This document shows, in pieces, positions 5,167 to 7,160 of a DNA stretch of 7,160 nt (positions are counted from its first letter, which is position 1; every line of letters starts with the position of its first letter). The notes beneath the pieces are model-generated. The model made no database searches, was not told the origin of the DNA, and worked only from the letters and a program-made list of their open reading frames with translations. Origin of the DNA: Actinomycetota bacterium (GTDB taxonomy: Bacteria; Actinomycetota; Actinomycetes; Nanopelagicales; Nanopelagicaceae); NCBI GenBank assembly GCA_009700155.1, contig WLMP01000046.1, positions 1 to 7,160 of the forward strand, in the 5' to 3' direction. The position numbers and the translations under genes are program-made.

Positions 5167-6651
5167 TTAGCTGTTTTGCGGAAATCCTAGATTAATTCCA
5201 CCATGGCTTGGATCTAACCAGCGTGATGTAACAACCTTACCTCTTGTGAAAAAGTGAACACCTTCGGTTCCATGCGCATGGGAATCACCAAATAGTGAGT
5301 TTTTCCAACCACCAAATGAAAAGTAAGCCATTGGAACTGGAATCGGCACATTTATACCAACCATTCCAACCTCTACCTCATTTTGGAATCGGCGAGCAGC
5401 CCCACCATCATTAGTAAAGATTGCAGTGCCGTTTCCATACTGATGATCATTAACTAATTTCAATGCCTCATCATAACTTTTTACTCTGATCACACTTAGA
5501 ACTGGACCAAAAATTTCCTCAAGGTAGATACTCATATTTGGTTTAACCTGATCAAATAATGTTGGACCAAGCCAGAATCCATCTCCATCAACCTTAATAT
5601 CCCTGCCATCAACTACAACTTTTGCACCCTCTTTTTCGCCAGCTGCAATATATGAAGCAACTTTATCTCTATGAATTTTTGTTACTAATGGCCCCATATC
5701 AGCACCCTTAGTTCCATCACCAGTCTTAATTTTCAACGCCCGCTCTTTAATCTTCTCAATTAATTTATCTGCAATCGGCTCAACTGCAACAATTGCTGAG
5801 ATAGCCATACATCTTTCACCAGCAGAACCAAAGCCAGCATTTATCGCAGCATCTGCAGCAAGCTCTAAATCTGCATCAGGCAATACGATCATATGGTTTT
5901 TAGCACCACCTAAAGCTTGAACACGCTTTCCAGATTTAGTTCCATTCTCATAAACATATTTAGCAATTGGAGTTGAACCAACAAAAGATATTGATTTAAT
6001 TTTTGGATGGTTAAGAAGTGCATCTACTGCAACTTTGTCACCGTGAATTACATTGAAAACTCCATCAGGTAATCCTGCCTCTTTAAGTAGCTCTGCGATA
6101 AACATAATCGCGCTTGGATCTTTTTCAGAAGGCTTAACAATTACGGTATTTCCACATGCAAGTGCAATTGGAAAAAACCACATCGGGACCATCGCTGGGA
6201 AATTAAATGGCGAGATAATTGCAACTGGGCCTAATGGCTGACGAATTGAATAGACATCTACGCCAGTTGATACTTCTTCTGAGAAACCACCTTTTAGAAG
6301 ATGGGGAATACCACAAGCAAACTCAACTACCTCTAAACCTCGGGTAACTTCACCTTGAGCATCACTTAAAACTTTTCCGTGTTCGGCAGTTATTAATGCG
6401 GCAATCTTTTCTTTATTTTTATTTACTAATTCTCTAAAAGAAAACAAAACTTGAGTTCTTTTGGTTAATGACGCATGCCGCCATTGTTCAAACGCTTTTT
6501 CGGAGATGTTAACTATCTTGTCAACAGTTGCTGCATCAGCAAAAGCTACATTTCCAGAAACTGCTCCAGTAGCCGGATTAAAAATCTCACCAGTTCTTTC
6601 GGGCTTATCAGCCATCATAGAACCGTTGACCCAATGAGAAATTGATTTCAT
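5167..6651 (-). CDS. mmsA: CoA-acylating methylmalonate/malonate semialdehyde dehydrogenase, 494 aa
   Basis: It oxidises methylmalonate or malonate semialdehyde with NAD+ and CoA to propionyl-CoA or acetyl-CoA plus CO2. Numbered from the ATG at 6651, NAD-site elements are ISPFNFPAMVP (146-156) and KPSEKDPSA (173-181). The catalytic cysteine is C281 in GSAGERCMA, preceded by R280. A second arginine lies at R104 in VTRGLEVVEFACG. This Arg pair is characteristic of the family, where it helps bind substrate. Where hydrolytic aldehyde dehydrogenases have ELGG with a general-base Glu, this protein has ALGGAKNH, as expected for the CoA-dependent type. EEIFGPVLSV and FTRGKVVTSRW near the end are also diagnostic. 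An in-frame TTG two codons upstream (6657) is possible, but ATG 6651 fits homologues better. Length is normal. It is divergent from the aminotransferase at 6752, a pairing common in beta-alanine, valine or inositol breakdown. Confidence 0.95.
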   Translation of the reverse strand: MKSISHWVNGSMMADKPERTGEIFNPATGAVSGNVAFADAATVDKIVNISEKAFEQWRHASLTKRTQVLFSFRELVNKNKEKIAALITAEHGKVLSDAQGEVTRGLEVVEFACGIPHLLKGGFSEEVSTGVDVYSIRQPLGPVAIISPFNFPAMVPMWFFPIALACGNTVIVKPSEKDPSAIMFIAELLKEAGLPDGVFNVIHGDKVAVDALLNHPKIKSISFVGSTPIAKYVYENGTKSGKRVQALGGAKNHMIVLPDADLELAADAAINAGFGSAGERCMAISAIVAVEPIADKLIEKIKERALKIKTGDGTKGADMGPLVTKIHRDKVASYIAAGEKEGAKVVVDGRDIKVDGDGFWLGPTLFDQVKPNMSIYLEEIFGPVLSVIRVKSYDEALKLVNDHQYGNGTAIFTNDGGAARRFQNEVEVGMVGINVPIPVPMAYFSFGGWKNSLFGDSHAHGTEGVHFFTRGKVVTSRWLDPSHGGINLGFPQNS

Positions 6652-6751
6652 AAGCAAACAATACTTCAGGTTTAATCTGAGTTCTACCTGCTACCAAAAA
6701 ATGCATATAAGTGATTAGATTGGCCTATATTCGCTTAAGCATAGGAGCAAT
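6652..6751. promoter_or_regulatory. Divergent control region between mmsA and the second aminotransferase
   Basis: These 100 bp must hold promoters for both directions. Towards the aminotransferase, TATATT at 6726-6731 is a fair -10 box without a clear -35. Towards mmsA, TTGGTA followed after 17 bp by TAAACC is only a weak match. An inverted repeat CAGGT (6667-6671) and ACCTG (6686-6690), 14 bp apart, could be a repressor site near the mmsA start, but five-base arms are weak evidence. Confidence 0.45.
6743..6747 (+). promoter_or_regulatory. Ribosome binding site deciding the GTG start of the second aminotransferase
   Basis: AGGAG is the best Shine-Dalgarno match in the window and lies 4 nt before GTG 6752. 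An ATG at 6750 overlaps it but is followed at once by TGA (ATGTGA), so it cannot start the protein. GTG 6752 opens the frame that matches class III aminotransferases. Confidence 0.6.
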
Positions 6752-7160
6752 GTGAGCACCCAAGAGAATAATCCCGAAAAGGCAGCAAAAGTATTTGCCG
6801 ATGATCGGGCAAATGTTTTTCACTCCTGGTCTGCCCAAGCTCAGATTTCACCGATGGCTATTGCCGGCGGTAGTGGCTCTTATTTTTGGGACTTCACTGG
6901 TAAGAAGTACTTAGATTTTTCTTGTCAATTAGTTTTTACAAATATTGGCCATCAACATCCAAAGGTTATCGCTGCTATAAAACAGCAAGCAGATGTGCTT
7001 ACAACAATTGCTCCTCAACATGCTAATGAAGCCAGAAATGAAGCTGCTAAAAGTATTTTAAGTTTAGTTGAGGATAAGTTTAAGAAGATTTTCTTTACAA
7101 ATGCTGGCGCTGATGGCGTAGAGAATGCAATTAGGATGGCACGCCTTCACACCAATAAAC
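6752..7160 (+). CDS. Class III PLP aminotransferase, N-terminal part (3' end outside window)
   Basis: The frame from GTG 6752 stays open to the window edge, giving 136 codons of a protein normally about 430-460 long. HSWSAQAQISP (24-34) with GSYFWDFTGKKYLDFSCQL (42-60), then NIGHQHPKVIAAIKQQA and FFTNAGADGVENAIRMARLH, are the N-terminal landmarks of class III enzymes. The HSWSAQ opening and the TNIGHQHP pattern recall the taurine/omega-amino-acid:pyruvate aminotransferases often annotated as aspartate aminotransferase family. The PLP lysine and active-site aspartate lie beyond the window, so activity cannot be checked. It differs clearly from the HemL-like enzyme at 3772, so the two are not a recent duplication. 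Its head-to-head position with mmsA suggests it makes the semialdehyde that mmsA uses, for instance from beta-alanine or beta-aminoisobutyrate. Confidence 0.87.
   Translation, partial: MSTQENNPEKAAKVFADDRANVFHSWSAQAQISPMAIAGGSGSYFWDFTGKKYLDFSCQLVFTNIGHQHPKVIAAIKQQADVLTTIAPQHANEARNEAAKSILSLVEDKFKKIFFTNAGADGVENAIRMARLHTNK

Noticed and set aside
6053..6241. 62-codon plus-strand frame inside mmsA
   Set aside because: Antisense shadow of a well-conserved dehydrogenase segment.
1..7160. Novel defence, phage or mobile system
   Set aside because: No transposase, integrase, nuclease, toxin-antitoxin pair, CRISPR repeat or terminal inverted repeats were seen; composition is even apart from the AT-rich gap.

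Overview
The window looks like a compact, AT-rich actinobacterial chromosome segment. The actinobacterial assignment is an inference. It rests on the 126-residue membrane protein that opens with a YIPGTCNIG motif, on the TerC type, and on a Wzm/Wzt glycan exporter resembling the mycobacterial galactan exporter. Low GC and abutting or overlapping gene ends suggest a streamlined lineage, for example freshwater Nanopelagicales (acI), but 7 kb cannot fix the taxon. No mobile element, phage gene, CRISPR array, tRNA or rRNA was seen.

Layout. (1) 1-767, plus strand: the end of a GNAT N-acetyltransferase, then a 49-residue single-helix protein with an acidic tail, whose stop overlaps the GTG start of the 126-residue three-helix protein. 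(2) 762-3332, minus strand, read right to left: a TerC-family membrane protein, then Wzm-like permease and Wzt-like ATPase of a polysaccharide ABC exporter, separated by 5 and 10 bp and so probably one transcript. The last ATPase codons overlap the last codons of the 126-residue protein, the two genes sharing the palindrome TTATAA. (3) 3333-3771: a 439-bp divergent intergenic region, the only long gap, with a very AT-rich core, a candidate promoter and stem-loop before the next plus-strand gene, and a possible structured leader before terC. (4) 3772-5166, plus: a glutamate-1-semialdehyde-aminomutase-like class III PLP aminotransferase. (5) 5167-6651, minus: a CoA-acylating methylmalonate/malonate semialdehyde dehydrogenase whose stop codon directly abuts that of gene 4. 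(6) 6652-6751: a 100-bp divergent control region. (7) 6752-7160, plus: the start of a second class III aminotransferase, cut by the window edge.

Genes 4, 5 and 7 fit a route in which amino groups are moved from beta-alanine or related omega/beta-amino acids to a keto acid, and the resulting semialdehyde is converted with CoA and NAD+ to acetyl-CoA or propionyl-CoA. The left block concerns the envelope: glycan export plus a probable metal (manganese) transporter. I found no clearly new defence or mobile system. The items most worth following are the uncharacterised CNIG protein with its small partner, the terC-glycan exporter linkage, the atypical HemL-like aminotransferase, and the candidate leader structures.
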